From contig NZ_SAXU01000001.1 of NCBI RefSeq assembly GCF_008016455.1, positions 2,066,423 to 2,130,422 of the forward strand: a stretch of 64,000 bases of DNA. Reading direction: 5' to 3'. Shown here piece by piece: positions 63,999 to 64,000 of the stretch. The notes under the pieces were generated by a model. The model saw nothing but the letters and a program-made list of their open reading frames with translations, had not been told where the DNA came from and did no database searches. A program made the translations under genes and the position numbers. Numbering within the stretch: the first letter of the stretch is position 1; each line of letters starts with the position of its first letter. The stretch is from Brachyspira aalborgi. Lineage in GTDB: Bacteria; Spirochaetota; Brachyspiria; Brachyspirales; Brachyspiraceae.

Positions 63999-64000
63999 AG

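Overview
The window reads as chromosomal DNA of a very AT-rich host-associated spirochaete, most likely a Brachyspira species. The reasons are the base composition, the many short N-terminal lipoprotein signals ending in Ser-Cys or Gln-Cys, three ankyrin-repeat proteins, Brachyspira-type small outer-membrane beta-barrels, a glycerol operon with an anaerobe-type glycerol-3-phosphate oxidation module, and pentanucleotide repeats of the type CAACN. The species call is inferred from protein content; no rRNA or tRNA gene was seen.

Layout. 1-2330: an NfnA/GltS-like flavoprotein, an unknown protein and two lipoproteins. 2330-5500: a decayed accessory stretch with broken surface-glycan genes (glycosyltransferase tails, a WavE-like start fused to a GT4 tail, a methyltransferase frameshifted at an A7 tract), a hicA/hicB pair with a frameshifted toxin, and an orphan XRE antitoxin. 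5565-10346: a Type III restriction-modification locus in res-mod order; mod is cut by one in-frame TAA. 10431-19020: a trmL-like tail, pyruvate kinase, rsmA with TPR envelope genes, a cobC-like/cbiB pair, an ankyrin protein and a LiaF-like membrane protein. 19078-24581: glpF-glpK followed by a three-gene glycerol-3-phosphate oxidation module. 24608-28012: class I ribonucleotide reductase (nrdB-nrdA). 28339-33141: a complete rbsDACB-rbsK ribose operon. 33235-38328: a ferritin-like/VIT1 fusion, a YcxB-like protein, a (CAACT)12 locus, a methyltransferase, a winged-helix protein, a LysM protein and a YkgJ protein. 38362-39885: an outer-membrane protein behind a (CAACG)7 leader ORF, and a broken beta-barrel gene. 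40047-64000: mostly housekeeping and envelope genes (CheY-like, mutL, EamA exporter, mgtE, receiver-PilZ protein, truB, tatD, HIT, tgt, feoAB, ahpC, fabD), with a candidate C-rich-loop small RNA at about 48044-48126.

How it works together. The glp and rbs operons feed glycolysis, where pyk is the last step. FeoAB, the ferritin-like/VIT1 protein and AhpC fit iron and peroxide handling in an aerotolerant anaerobe. The most distinctive signals are two promoter-RBS-ATG-pentamer units, (CAACT)12 and (CAACG)7, that look like length-variable translational switches. In the second, gain of one repeat unit would carry leader translation exactly onto the ATGA start of an outer-membrane protein gene.
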